A stretch of 64,000 bases of DNA. Source: Pseudomonas sp. FEN. Its GTDB lineage: Bacteria > Pseudomonadota > Gammaproteobacteria > Pseudomonadales > Pseudomonadaceae. Of this stretch, positions 18,361-27,136 are shown piece by piece; position 1 is the stretch's first letter, and every line of letters begins with the position of its first letter. Location of the stretch: assembly GCF_904067045.1 (NCBI RefSeq), contig NZ_CAJFDC010000012.1, positions 321,501 to 385,500 on the forward strand, given 5' to 3'. The position numbers were made by a program, and so were the translations under genes. The notes under the pieces are model-generated. The model searched no databases, was not told the origin of the DNA, and saw only the letters and a list, made by a program, of their open reading frames with translations.

Positions 18361-19791
18361 TTATTCAGCCAGTTTGAAGGTAATGAAGCTGGCACGTCCC
18401 TGACGCAACACGCGCATGGACACCGAACGGTTCTTCGGCAGGGCCTTGGCGATCTCCGTGAACTGCGCGGCGCTGGTGATCGACTGGTTGTTCAGGTGGG
18501 TGATCACATCGCCCGGCTGCAGGCCGATCAAGGCGGCAGGACCGTCCTGGACTTCCTTGATGAGCACGCCACCCTTGAGGTCGTTGGCCTTCTTCTGCTC
18601 ATCGCTCAGCTCGACCACGGAAATCCCCAGGCGGTTGCTGCTGCGCTCGGCACCTTTGGCCTTGGCGAGATCCATTTCCTTGCCTTCGTCCGGGATCGCG
18701 CCGACCGTCAGGTCAACGGTCTTGCGCTTGCCTTCACGAATCACGTCCAGGGACGCCTTGTCGCCGGCTTTCAACGCGCCGACCAGATGTGGCAGGTCCG
18801 CGGACAGCTCGATCGGTTGGCCGTTCATGCTGAGGATCACATCACCGACCTGCAAGCCACCCTTGGCCGCCGGGCCACCCTCCTGCACCTGGGCAACCAG
18901 GGCACCGGCCGGCTTGTCCAGGCCGAACGACTCGGCCAGGTCCTTGTTGACCTCCTGGATCACCACGCCCAACCAGCCGCGACTGACCTTGCCACCAGCC
19001 TTCAACTGATCGGATACATCCATCGCCACGTCGATAGGAATCGCGAAGGAAACTCCCATGAAGCCACCGGAACGGGTGTAGATCTGCGAGTTGATCCCGA
19101 CCACTTCACCATTGAGGTTGAACAGCGGGCCACCCGAGTTACCCGGGTTGATCGGCACGTCGGTCTGGATGAACGGCACATAGTTTTCGTTCGGCAGGCT
19201 ACGGCCCACGGCGCTGACGATGCCCTGGGTCACGGTATGGTCAAAGCCAAACGGCGAGCCGATGGCCACGACCCACTGACCGGCTTTCAGGTCCTTGGAC
19301 TTGCCCAGCTTGAGGGTTGGCAGGTCCTTGCCGTCGATCTTCAACAACGCCACGTCGGAACGTGGGTCGGTCCCCACCAACTTGGCCTTGAGCTCGCTGC
19401 GATCGGCCAGGCGTACCACGATCTCGTCCGCATCGGCGACCACGTGGTTGTTGGTCAGGATGTAGCCATCCTTGGAAATGATGAAACCCGAGCCCAGCGA
19501 CTGCGCTTCACGCTGACGACCGCCTCCACCGCCGCCGTTCGGACTGCGGGGCTGCGGAAAACCGCGGAAGAACTGCTGGATTTCCGGCGGCAGGCCTTCA
19601 AGACCCTGCATATCGGAGACCTTGCGGTCCGGCAGCTTCTGGGTGGTACTGATGTTGACCACCGCCGGCGAGGCCTGCTCCACCAATTGGGTGAAGTCGG
19701 GCAAATCAGCGGCCTGGGCGGTCAGCGCCTGGCCCAGCACCAGGACGGTGGCAACAATGGACAGATAAGACTTCAAGCGTGGTATCGACAT
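18361..19791 (-). CDS. mucD: Periplasmic serine protease MucD (DegP/HtrA family)
   Basis: A periplasmic chaperone-protease that degrades misfolded envelope proteins and restrains AlgU activation. It is 476 aa with a signal peptide ending at TAQA-A (about residue 27). The catalytic triad is His116 (TNNHVVAD), Asp146 (RSDVALLKID) and Ser219 (GNSGGP), with the glycine-rich loop GGGGGGR at about 87-92. Two PDZ domains follow (about 275-365 and 385-476), the first beginning near SRGWLGVVIQEV. It is last in the algU-mucA-mucB-mucD order, separated from mucB by 305 bases that hold a hairpin. Confidence 0.96.
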   Translation of the reverse strand: MSIPRLKSYLSIVATVLVLGQALTAQAADLPDFTQLVEQASPAVVNISTTQKLPDRKVSDMQGLEGLPPEIQQFFRGFPQPRSPNGGGGGGRQREAQSLGSGFIISKDGYILTNNHVVADADEIVVRLADRSELKAKLVGTDPRSDVALLKIDGKDLPTLKLGKSKDLKAGQWVVAIGSPFGFDHTVTQGIVSAVGRSLPNENYVPFIQTDVPINPGNSGGPLFNLNGEVVGINSQIYTRSGGFMGVSFAIPIDVAMDVSDQLKAGGKVSRGWLGVVIQEVNKDLAESFGLDKPAGALVAQVQEGGPAAKGGLQVGDVILSMNGQPIELSADLPHLVGALKAGDKASLDVIREGKRKTVDLTVGAIPDEGKEMDLAKAKGAERSSNRLGISVVELSDEQKKANDLKGGVLIKEVQDGPAALIGLQPGDVITHLNNQSITSAAQFTEIAKALPKNRSVSMRVLRQGRASFITFKLAE

Positions 19792-20096
19792 ATGGCTCCC
19801 GTGAACAACGAGCGTGATTTAGCAATAGGCCCTTGTAAATCCCGGACATGACCCGCCGGGACTTCTGGACCGGGAACAACAAACAAGGCCAGAGCCGAGA
19901 GGCTCTGACCTATAAGAAAACTCGGAGATATTTGCAAATGAAATTGATCACCAGACATTTCTACACCGACATTCGCGATGGAGGCCAACGATAACGCAGA
20001 CCTCCAGGAAAAACGTGGCGCTCTGGCGTTCATCGCGAGCAAGCTCGCTCCTGCACCGACAAGGAATCGCGCGCGCGGGGCTCATGATTCAGCAGC
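19792..20096. other. mucB-mucD gap without mucC
   Basis: 305 bases with no ORF resembling mucC, which occupies this place in P. aeruginosa. It holds a hairpin (19887-19910) and a single degenerate REP-like piece TCGCGAGCAAGCTCGCTCCTGC (about 20033-20054). mucD may also have its own promoter here, but I could not place one. Confidence 0.65.
19887..19910 (-). terminator. Hairpin downstream of mucB
   Basis: On the minus strand, CAGAGCC-TCTC-GGCTCTG is followed by a T/G-rich stretch (TTGTTTGTTGTT). It may partly terminate the algU-mucA-mucB transcript before mucD. Confidence 0.6.
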
Positions 20097-21074
20097 TCAC
20101 TGCTTGGCCTGCGTATCGCCGTAGCGCATCGACAGCGCAATCCGCTCGGCGGTGCCGACGGGAATCTCGCCCACCACCGTCACCATGACATCACCGCCAG
20201 GCGTGCTCAAGTGCCGGGAAACCGCCACAGTCGGCCCCAGTTGGGTGCGGCTGTCCGTCACCGTGGCACCGTTAAGTGGTTCAAGGAACACTGAAAAACG
20301 CGACAGACCGTCGTCATACATCAAGCTGCTGACCTGGGCCTTGGTGGCCGGGTCGACACGCGCGGTGTTGCTGACCAGCTCGAAGCCGGGTGGCAGCCAG
20401 TCCGAATGCCACAATTGGACCGCCGTTGCCCCCAGTGCCTGCGGCTTGGGCTGGGCCTGATTGGCCAACAGGACCACCGGCTTGCACTCGGCACTGGCCT
20501 GTACCTGACTGTCTTCAAGGGGCTGGGTGGTATTCAATTCGGTGAACTGGAAACGCTCCAGCAACTGCCCCTTGTCATTGAGCAACAATGACTTCAAGGG
20601 CAGGCCGGTCTGACGATCCAGATGCAGTTCGAAACCATAGCGATGCTGATCACGCGGCGTCAGCGACACCACGACGGCCGGCCGGCCGGCCACGCGCGAC
20701 TTGCCGATGACAGCGATGTCGTACCAGTTCTTGAGTATTTGCGGGTCCAGCGAACGGGCATGGGAGTCCGGCATATCGCCGAGCCCCGCCACCAGCGCAC
20801 CACTGACACACTGGGTGTGACCATCGACGCGAACAACCTCTTGTGCCAAGCCATCGAGCTGGATCAAGCGCTCACGAACCTTGCCATCGCGCACCAGGTG
20901 CCAGATGCCATGGGTAGAAAAACTACCGTTGCGTTCGTAGACGAAAGTGCCCTGAAAGCTTTGCTGCTGCTCGGCTTGCCCAAGACGACCCAACCAGTCC
21001 TGAGCCTCATCGGCCTGGGCTGGAAGAGCCCACCAGCCAATGAGCAAAAGCGTTAGAAGAGGTAGCGCGCGCAT
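20097..21074 (-). CDS. mucB: Sigma factor AlgU regulatory protein MucB (RseB-like)
   Basis: A periplasmic protein that binds the periplasmic domain of anti-sigma factor MucA and shields it from cleavage. It is 325 aa with a signal peptide (MRALPLLTLLLIGWWALPAQA). The first domain carries FQGTFVYERNG and HGIWHLVRDGKVRERLIQLDG, both typical of RseB/MucB. The second domain begins around residue 205. It starts 8 bases after mucA and is co-transcribed. Confidence 0.94.
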   Translation of the reverse strand: MRALPLLTLLLIGWWALPAQADEAQDWLGRLGQAEQQQSFQGTFVYERNGSFSTHGIWHLVRDGKVRERLIQLDGLAQEVVRVDGHTQCVSGALVAGLGDMPDSHARSLDPQILKNWYDIAVIGKSRVAGRPAVVVSLTPRDQHRYGFELHLDRQTGLPLKSLLLNDKGQLLERFQFTELNTTQPLEDSQVQASAECKPVVLLANQAQPKPQALGATAVQLWHSDWLPPGFELVSNTARVDPATKAQVSSLMYDDGLSRFSVFLEPLNGATVTDSRTQLGPTVAVSRHLSTPGGDVMVTVVGEIPVGTAERIALSMRYGDTQAKQ

Positions 21075-21082
21075 GATCCTCC

Positions 21083-21676
21083 TTAACGGTTTTCCAGGCT
21101 GGCGGCACGGGCATAGGGCAGAGCGCTTTCAGTGCCCTTGAGTGCGGCCTGTTGCGCATGCTGGCGCAGGTAGCCTGGCAGACGCTGATCGTGCCAGCCC
21201 GACTGGCCTTGCTGCAGCACGCCATTGGCCATCGGGCCGGTCGCCTGGTCACTGCTTTCGGTATAGCCGGCCAGGACCGCCGGGCCTTTGGCCGTCGGGG
21301 CAACCAGGCCAGGCTGGGTGGATTGCTGGGCCAGCTGGGCACCGACAATGTCATCCTGGTTGTACAGGCGCACACCGGCCAGAACGGCCACGGTGACCGA
21401 AGCGGCCACGGCCAGGCGACCTATCGTGCGCCAAGGGCCGCGAGTGCGTTTGGCCGGGACGTCCTCACCGGCCAGGGCCGCGGAAACGGCCGAAGCGAGA
21501 TCCAGGCGCGGGTCCAACAGTTCCTTGTGCATCACTGCCCGGGCGATTTGGTAACGAGACCAGGTGGCACGGGTCTCGGCATCGTCAAGGGCATTGAGCA
21601 CCCGACGCAATTCCAGCTCGTCCGCTTCGTTATCCATCACCGCGGACAGCGATTCCTGCAGGGCTTCACGACTCAT
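21083..21676 (-). CDS. mucA: Anti-sigma factor MucA
   Basis: A single-pass inner-membrane anti-sigma factor for AlgU, 197 aa. The cytoplasmic AlgU-binding domain begins MSREALQESLSAVMDNEADELELRR and includes TWSRYQIARAVMHKE. A membrane segment (TIGRLAVAASVTVAVLAGV, about 84-102) and a periplasmic tail follow. The longer in-frame reading to 21811 overlaps algU and is rejected, because GAGAGGAACC precedes the ATG at 21676. The frame is intact to a normal C-terminus, so there is no mucoidy-type frameshift such as mucA22. Confidence 0.95.
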   Translation of the reverse strand: MSREALQESLSAVMDNEADELELRRVLNALDDAETRATWSRYQIARAVMHKELLDPRLDLASAVSAALAGEDVPAKRTRGPWRTIGRLAVAASVTVAVLAGVRLYNQDDIVGAQLAQQSTQPGLVAPTAKGPAVLAGYTESSDQATGPMANGVLQQGQSGWHDQRLPGYLRQHAQQAALKGTESALPYARAASLENR

Positions 21677-21707
21677 GGCGGTTCCTCTCTTGGCTGTCGC
21701 CGCTGTC

Positions 21708-22289
21708 TCAGGTTTCCTGCAACAACGGCTGCAGGGCTTTATCGATGGCCTCCCGAGCGCGGAAAATCCGGGAGCGCACGGTGCCCACCGGACACTGCAT
21801 GACCGCTGCAATGTCCTCGTAACTCAGACCATCGAATTCACGTAAAGTTAAAGCCGTACGCAAATCTTCTGGCAATTGCTGGATGGTCCGATGAACAGTG
21901 CCTTCGATCTCATCCCGCAGCAATGCACGCTCCGGCGACTCGAGATCCTTGAGACCATGATCGCCATCATAGAACTCCGCATCCTCGGAACTCACATCAC
22001 TGTCTGGTGGCCTGCGACCGCGGGAAACCAGGTAGTTCTTCGCCGTGTTGATGGCGATACGGTAAAGCCAGGTGTAAAACGCACTGTCACCGCGAAAATT
22101 GCCCAATGCACGGTAGGCTTTGATAAAGGCTTCTTGTGCAACGTCTTGGGCTTCATGGGTGTCGTGCACGAATCGCACGATCAACCCGAGAATTTTGTGC
22201 TGATATTTCAGCACCAGCAGATCAAATGCCCGCTTGTCGCCGCGTTGAACGCGCTCGACCAGCTGCTGATCCTCTTCCTGGGTTAGCAT
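21708..22289 (-). CDS. algU: RNA polymerase ECF sigma factor AlgU (RpoE-like)
   Basis: The extracytoplasmic-stress sigma factor controlling alginate and envelope genes, 193 aa as in P. aeruginosa. Region 2 includes FDLLVLKYQHKILGLI and DVAQEAFIKAYRAL. Region 4 includes LTLREFDGLSYEDIAAVMQCPVG. An in-frame GTG lies two codons upstream (22295), but the GAGGAG spacing favours the ATG at 22289. An AlgU-type promoter lies 60-85 bases upstream, consistent with autoregulation. Confidence 0.97.
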   Translation of the reverse strand: MLTQEEDQQLVERVQRGDKRAFDLLVLKYQHKILGLIVRFVHDTHEAQDVAQEAFIKAYRALGNFRGDSAFYTWLYRIAINTAKNYLVSRGRRPPDSDVSSEDAEFYDGDHGLKDLESPERALLRDEIEGTVHRTIQQLPEDLRTALTLREFDGLSYEDIAAVMQCPVGTVRSRIFRAREAIDKALQPLLQET

Positions 22290-22829
22290 GAACACTCCTC
22301 ATAGGACCTGAAGGAGGCGCGCATCGCTAATTGACCAGGCTTGCAAACATAGACTCGGGCTTCTGGCAAAAGTTCTCCCCCTTCAAGCAAGTTTCCTGTG
22401 GCCCGCTGAACGGACACACACGAAAAACGCAGCACGGCCATCGCCGACTGCGTGAATAATCTGGTCGTCGAATCCGCTAGCAAGGGCCGTATCACGCCCC
22501 CCGCATAAAGCCGACGCTGTCCTCTTCTTTCAGGCACCCCGCATGGGAGCCCGCAGCCCCGTAAAAGTTCCCGGAACCCGCTGCAAATGATGGCATTGTG
22601 ATAGTCGCCTTGACCACGGCTGCCTGAGCCCTGGTTATAGCTGAAAAATCATCGCCTTACCCTGCAAAACCGCATGCACGGCGGCATGGACTGGCGCACA
22701 CTCAGCGCCCACAGTCCTTTAACAATGCCATAAAGGCTCGGCTATTGTGCCGGTCCCCCCAGCCATATACTAGTGGGCTGCCGGGCGGGCCCCGGCAACT
22801 GCCCCGGGCGCTTTTTTCGGATTATTCAA
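22290..22829. other. Divergent algU/nadB intergenic region
   Basis: 540 bases with no convincing gene. On the minus side it has the AlgU-dependent promoter at 22349-22375. On the plus side a good -10 (TATACT, 22766-22771) lies before nadB, with only a weak TTGTGC -35 candidate at 15-bp spacing. A GC-rich segment ending in T6 (22811-22816) sits just before the nadB start. Confidence 0.5.
22349..22375 (-). promoter_or_regulatory. AlgU (sigma-22) promoter of algU
   Basis: On the minus strand GAACTT (22375-22370) is followed after exactly 16 bases by TCTAT (22353-22349). The AlgU consensus is GAACTT-N16/17-TCtgA, so the -35 is perfect and the -10 matches at 3 of 5 bases. Confidence 0.8.
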
Positions 22830-24446
22830 ATGAGCCGACATTTTCAACACGATGTACTGGTCATTGGCAGCGGTGCCGCCGGCCTGAGCCTGGCACTGAC
22901 CCTGCCCAGCCACCTGCGCATTGCCGTACTGAGCAAGGGCAACCTGGCCAATGGTTCGACCTTCTGGGCTCAGGGCGGGGTCGCCGCGGTGCTGGACGAT
23001 ACCGACACCGTGCAGTCCCACGTCGAGGACACCCTCAATGCCGGCGGCGGTCTGTGCCATGAAGACGCCGTGCGCTTCACCGTCGAGCACAGCCGCGAGG
23101 CCATCCAATGGCTGATCGACCAGGGCGTACCCTTTACCCGCGACGAAGACGCAGGTACCGATGACGGCGGTTTCGAATTTCACCTCACCCGCGAGGGCGG
23201 CCACAGCCATCGACGCATCATCCATGCCGCCGACGCCACCGGCGCGGCGATCTTCAAGACCCTGCTGGAGCAAGCCCGCCAGCGGCCCAACATCGAGTTG
23301 CTGGAACAACGGGTCGCCGTCGACCTGATCACCGAGAAACGCCTGGGCCTGGCCGGCGACCGCTGCCTCGGGGCCTACGTGCTTGATCGCGGCACCGGCG
23401 AAGTCGACACTTACAGCGCGCGCTTCACCGTCCTGGCCTCGGGCGGCGCGGCCAAGGTCTATCTCTACACCAGCAACCCCGACGGCGCCTGCGGCGATGG
23501 CATCGCCATGGCCTGGCGCTCGGGCTGCCGGGTGGCGAACCTGGAGTTCAACCAGTTCCACCCCACCTGCCTGTACCACCCGCAGGCCAAGAGTTTTCTC
23601 ATCACCGAGGCGCTGCGCGGTGAAGGCGCCCACCTGAAGCTGCCCAACGGCGAACGCTTCATGCCACGCTTCGACCCACGGGCCGAACTGGCGCCACGGG
23701 ACATCGTGGCCCGGGCCATCGACCACGAGATGAAGCGCCTGGGTATCGACTGCGTGTACCTGGATATCAGCCACAAGCCCGAAGCCTTTATCAAGACGCA
23801 TTTCCCGACGGTGTACGAACGTTGCCTGGAATTTTCCATCGACATCACCAAGGGCCCGATCCCGGTGGTGCCCGCCGCCCACTATACCTGTGGCGGCGTG
23901 TTGGTCGACCAGCAGGGTCGCACCGATGTGCCCGGCCTGTACGCCATCGGCGAAACCAGCTTTACCGGCCTGCACGGCGCCAATCGCATGGCCAGCAACT
24001 CGCTGCTCGAATGTTTCGTCTATGCCCGCTCGGCCGCGGCCGACATTCTCCAGCAACTGCCACAGGTCGCCATGCCCGCCGCCCTGCCAAGCTGGGATGC
24101 CAGCCAGGTGACCGATTCCGACGAAGACGTGATCATCGCGCACAACTGGGACGAACTGCGGCGCTTCATGTGGGACTATGTCGGCATCGTGCGCACCAAC
24201 AAACGCCTGCAGCGGGCGCAACATCGGGTGCGCCTGCTGCAGGACGAGATCGACGAGTTCTACAGCAACTACAAGGTCAGCCGCGACCTGATCGAGTTGC
24301 GCAACCTGGCCCAGGTCGCCGAACTGATGATCAGCTCGGCCATGGCGCGCAAGGAAAGCCGCGGCCTGCATTACACCCTCGACTACCCGCGGATGCTGCC
24401 CGAGGCGCTGGACACTATCCTGGTGCCGCCCACCTACGTCGGCTGA
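22830..24446 (+). CDS. nadB: L-aspartate oxidase
   Basis: An FAD enzyme that oxidises aspartate to iminoaspartate, the first step of de novo NAD synthesis. It is 538 aa, the usual length. The FAD-binding motif is [16 protein letters not shown] (about 8-23). [36 protein letters not shown], the active-site [20 protein letters not shown] segment and [27 protein letters not shown] are all present. An earlier in-frame start at 22773 lies in the promoter region and is rejected. It ends 32 bases inside the 3' end of the convergent ygfX. Confidence 0.96.
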   Translation: MSRHFQHDVLVIGSGAAGLSLALTLPSHLRIAVLSKGNLANGSTFWAQGGVAAVLDDTDTVQSHVEDTLNAGGGLCHEDAVRFTVEHSREAIQWLIDQGVPFTRDEDAGTDDGGFEFHLTREGGHSHRRIIHAADATGAAIFKTLLEQARQRPNIELLEQRVAVDLITEKRLGLAGDRCLGAYVLDRGTGEVDTYSARFTVLASGGAAKVYLYTSNPDGACGDGIAMAWRSGCRVANLEFNQFHPTCLYHPQAKSFLITEALRGEGAHLKLPNGERFMPRFDPRAELAPRDIVARAIDHEMKRLGIDCVYLDISHKPEAFIKTHFPTVYERCLEFSIDITKGPIPVVPAAHYTCGGVLVDQQGRTDVPGLYAIGETSFTGLHGANRMASNSLLECFVYARSAAADILQQLPQVAMPAALPSWDASQVTDSDEDVIIAHNWDELRRFMWDYVGIVRTNKRLQRAQHRVRLLQDEIDEFYSNYKVSRDLIELRNLAQVAELMISSAMARKESRGLHYTLDYPRMLPEALDTILVPPTYVG

Positions 24447-24867
24447 ACTTCAAGCGCACGCGCAAGCGCCGGTGCTCATCCGGCGCCAGCGCGTCGCGGG
24501 GCACGCACAACGCGCGCACCCGACGTTCGCCCGCCAGGCGAAAGCGCAGCACTACCAGCCACGGCAAGGCCAGGCTGTCACGCTGCAAGCGCACCGGTTG
24601 CCAGCCAGCGGCCTGGCTCCACAATCGCCAGCCCTGCTCGTCGCGGCGCAGCCCGGTAAAAGCCGACGGATGGCTCAACAGCAGTTGTCGCGGCAGCACC
24701 CAGGCACCATGCAACAGGCACAACAACGCCCCGGACAGACTCGCCCAGCGCGCAATATCAAGCAGACAAAGCGAACCCAACGCCAGGCCCTGGGCCCCGA
24801 GATACGCCGCCGGCAACAGCCGGGAAGCCTGCCAGCGACATTCGAACGGTTTACTTGGGCTGGACAC
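24415..24867 (-). CDS. YgfX-like (CptA) membrane-associated protein
   Basis: A 150-aa protein with two close hydrophobic segments (about 15-60) and a basic C-terminus ([16 protein letters not shown]), matching the small YgfX/CptA-type family encoded beside sdhE. It starts with GTG inside the last codons of sdhE (17-base overlap), the usual coupled arrangement. In E. coli the pair was described as a toxin-antitoxin, later reinterpreted with SdhE as a flavinylation factor. Its 3' end overlaps nadB by 32 bases tail to tail. Confidence 0.82.
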   Translation of the reverse strand: MSSPSKPFECRWQASRLLPAAYLGAQGLALGSLCLLDIARWASLSGALLCLLHGAWVLPRQLLLSHPSAFTGLRRDEQGWRLWSQAAGWQPVRLQRDSLALPWLVVLRFRLAGERRVRALCVPRDALAPDEHRRLRVRLKFSRRRWAAPG

Positions 24868-25105
24868 GATCCAGGATCATGCGAACCATGCGCTGCAACT
24901 CCGGATCTTCCGACTCGGAGCGCTCCATGAACCAGCCGAACATATCCTGGTCCTCGCATTCGAGCAGATTGCGATAGCATTCACGGTCGGCCAGGCTCAG
25001 ATGCGGGTACACCTCCTTGACGAACGGTACCAGCAACACGTCCAGCTCCAGCATGCCGCGGCGGCTGTGCCAATAGAGGCGATTGAGTTCTACATCTTCG
25101 ACCAT
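24851..25105 (-). CDS. sdhE: FAD assembly factor SdhE (CptB/YgfY)
   Basis: An 84-aa protein that promotes covalent FAD attachment to succinate dehydrogenase. The signature [17 protein letters not shown] (about 8-24) with the conserved RRG(M/L)xE core is clear, followed by [11 protein letters not shown]. The ATG at 25105 has GAGGAG upstream. A reading from 25129 adds 8 unlikely residues. First gene of the sdhE-ygfX pair and divergent from ygfZ. Confidence 0.94.
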   Translation of the reverse strand: MVEDVELNRLYWHSRRGMLELDVLLVPFVKEVYPHLSLADRECYRNLLECEDQDMFGWFMERSESEDPELQRMVRMILDRVQPK

Positions 25106-25256
25106 GGAGCGCTCCTCAAATTTGCGCACAAGTATACAGGCCCGCGCGCGCGCGGACAGCCGGCTTTGGTCGGGGGGCGGCGTTGGTGTTGTGAACTACC
25201 CATTTGTCAGGCGCCCCACTATGATGTCTCCCATCCCTTTTTCGCTGCGAAGACCC

Positions 25257-26198
25257 ATGGCCGATTCCGCTTTTTTCTGCACGCTGACCCACGAAGGCGT
25301 TCTTGCCGTCCGTGGCACCGACGCCGCCAAGTTCCTCCAGGGCCAGCTGACCTGCAACCTCAACTACCTGAGTGACAGCCGGACCAGCCTCGGCGCCCGC
25401 TGCACGCAAAAAGGCCGCATGCAATCGAGCTTCCGCATCCTGCTCGAAGGCGACGGCGTATTGCTGGCGATGGCCAGTGAGTTGCTGGAGCCGCAATTGG
25501 CGGACCTGAAAAAATACGCCGTGTTCTCCAAGTCCAGGCTCACCGACGAAAGCCCCGGCTGGGTCCGCTTCGGGCTTGGCGGCGCTGACGACGCCTTGCG
25601 CGGCCTGGGTCTTGAACTGCCGGAACAGACCGACGCCATGGTCCGCGCGGACGGCCTGATCGCGCTGCGGGTATCCCCAGGGCGCGACGAACTCTGGGTC
25701 CCGGCGGACCAGGCCGGCCGGGTGCGTGAACATCTGGCGGGGCAATTGCCCGAAGCCGATCTCAACACCTGGCTGCTGGGCCAGGTGCGGGCCGGGATCG
25801 GCCAGGTCATGCCGCAGACCCGCGAACTGTTCATCCCGCAAATGCTCAACTTGCAGGCGGTCGGGGGCGTAAGCTTCAAGAAGGGCTGCTATACCGGGCA
25901 GGAAATCGTTGCCCGCATGCAGTATCTGGGCAAGCTCAAGCGTCGCCTGTACCGCCTGGCACTGGTGGCCGAACAACTGCCGGAGCCGGGCAGCGCATTG
26001 TTCGCGCCTTCCCACGGCAGTGCCATCGGTGAAGTGGTAATCGCCGCCCGGGCTGAAAATGGCATTGAACTATTGGCCGTGCTGCAAGCCGAAGCGGCAG
26101 AGGAAGGCCATGTCCACCTGGGCGATTTGCAAGGTCCGGGCCTGACGCTGCTGGACTTGCCCTATCAACTGGACCGCGACAGCGAAATCCAGCGTTAA
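25257..26198 (+). CDS. ygfZ: Folate-binding protein YgfZ (tRNA-modifying / Fe-S repair factor)
   Basis: A 313-aa protein of the GcvT-like fold that supports Fe-S enzymes such as MiaB. The diagnostic KGCYTGQE motif appears as FKKGCYTGQEIVARMQYLGK (about residues 206-224), and the N-terminal LQGQLTCNL is typical. An alternative in-frame start at 25221 (MMSPIP...) would add 12 residues. The 25257 start matches the usual N-terminus. Divergent from sdhE across a gap of about 150 bases. Confidence 0.92.
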   Translation: MADSAFFCTLTHEGVLAVRGTDAAKFLQGQLTCNLNYLSDSRTSLGARCTQKGRMQSSFRILLEGDGVLLAMASELLEPQLADLKKYAVFSKSRLTDESPGWVRFGLGGADDALRGLGLELPEQTDAMVRADGLIALRVSPGRDELWVPADQAGRVREHLAGQLPEADLNTWLLGQVRAGIGQVMPQTRELFIPQMLNLQAVGGVSFKKGCYTGQEIVARMQYLGKLKRRLYRLALVAEQLPEPGSALFAPSHGSAIGEVVIAARAENGIELLAVLQAEAAEEGHVHLGDLQGPGLTLLDLPYQLDRDSEIQR

Positions 26199-26221
26199 CT
26201 GCACCGCCCTAGAGAATAGAA

Positions 26222-27043
26222 ATGAACAAGCTGGCGGAAAAGGTCCAACAGGATTTGGTTGAGGCCATCGACAATGATGACCTGGTTCTGCCGACGCTCC
26301 CGGAAGTGGCCCTGAAGATTCGCAAGGCGGCCGAGGATCCGGAGATCAGCGTCAGCACCTTGAGCAAAGTGATCGGTGGCGACACCGCGTTGTCGGCACG
26401 CCTGATCAAGGTGGTCAACAGCCCGTTGCTGCGGGCCAGCCATGAAGTCACCGACTTGCACACCGCCATCACCCGCCTGGGGGTCAATTACAGCTGCAAC
26501 CTGGCCATCGGCCTGGTCATGGAACAGATTTTCCATGCCCGCTCCGAAGTGGTGGAGCAGAAAATGCGCGAGGTCTGGAGCAAGAGCCTGGAGATCGCCG
26601 GCGTCAGCTACGTATTGTGCCGCAACTTCACCCAGCTCAAGCCGGACCAGGCGGCGCTCGGTGGGCTGGTGCACCAGATCGGCGTATTGCCGATCCTGAC
26701 CTATGCCGAGGACCACTACGAGTTGCTCGCCGATCCGCTGAGCCTGGACCACGTGATCGACAGTATTCACCCGTTGCTCGGGGACGAGTTGCTGAAGGTC
26801 TGGGAGTTTCCGGAAATGCTGGCGAAGCTGCCCGGGCAATACCTGAACCTGGAACGTGACAGCAAGGGCATCGACTATATCGACCTGGTGCAGGTCGCCA
26901 GTGTGTTTTGCCATCAGGGTACCGAGCATCCTTTCGCACAGATCGCGCTGGGCGACCTGAAGGCCTTTATCAAGCTCAAGCTGGACCCGCAGAGCAGCAC
27001 ACTCATCGAGCAGCTCAACAATGCCCGGGAGATGTTCCGCTAG
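26222..27043 (+). CDS. HDOD domain protein
   Basis: A 273-aa all-helical HDOD-domain protein. The opening pattern DLVLPTLPEVALKIRKAAEDPEISVSTLSKVIGGDTALSARLIKVVNSPL and the following TAITRLG are characteristic. HDOD proteins resemble HD phosphodiesterases without the metal-binding residues and act as signalling scaffolds. No effector domain is fused. It follows ygfZ by 23 bases and may share its transcript. Confidence 0.9.
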   Translation: MNKLAEKVQQDLVEAIDNDDLVLPTLPEVALKIRKAAEDPEISVSTLSKVIGGDTALSARLIKVVNSPLLRASHEVTDLHTAITRLGVNYSCNLAIGLVMEQIFHARSEVVEQKMREVWSKSLEIAGVSYVLCRNFTQLKPDQAALGGLVHQIGVLPILTYAEDHYELLADPLSLDHVIDSIHPLLGDELLKVWEFPEMLAKLPGQYLNLERDSKGIDYIDLVQVASVFCHQGTEHPFAQIALGDLKAFIKLKLDPQSSTLIEQLNNAREMFR

Positions 27044-27064
27044 AAACCACGGACCACCCAAAAC

Positions 27065-27136
27065 TCTAGGAACAGGGCTTGTCGGGACGCCGCGAAGAGC
27101 TCAATCAGGATCGCCAAAAGCTTCGCGGGCAACCCC
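27065..27136. repeat. REP hairpin overlapping the tctE 3' end
   Basis: TAGGAACAGGGCTTGTCGGGACGCCGCGAAGAG... with right arm AAAAGCTTCGCGGGCAACCCC, the same degenerate type as 10474-10562. Its right arm contains the last codons and stop of tctE. Confidence 0.78.

Noticed and set aside
18340..19851. A 503-codon plus-strand frame opposite mucD
   Set aside because: mucD has a signal peptide, catalytic triad and PDZ domains in the other strand, and the plus-strand translation has none of the features of a protein.
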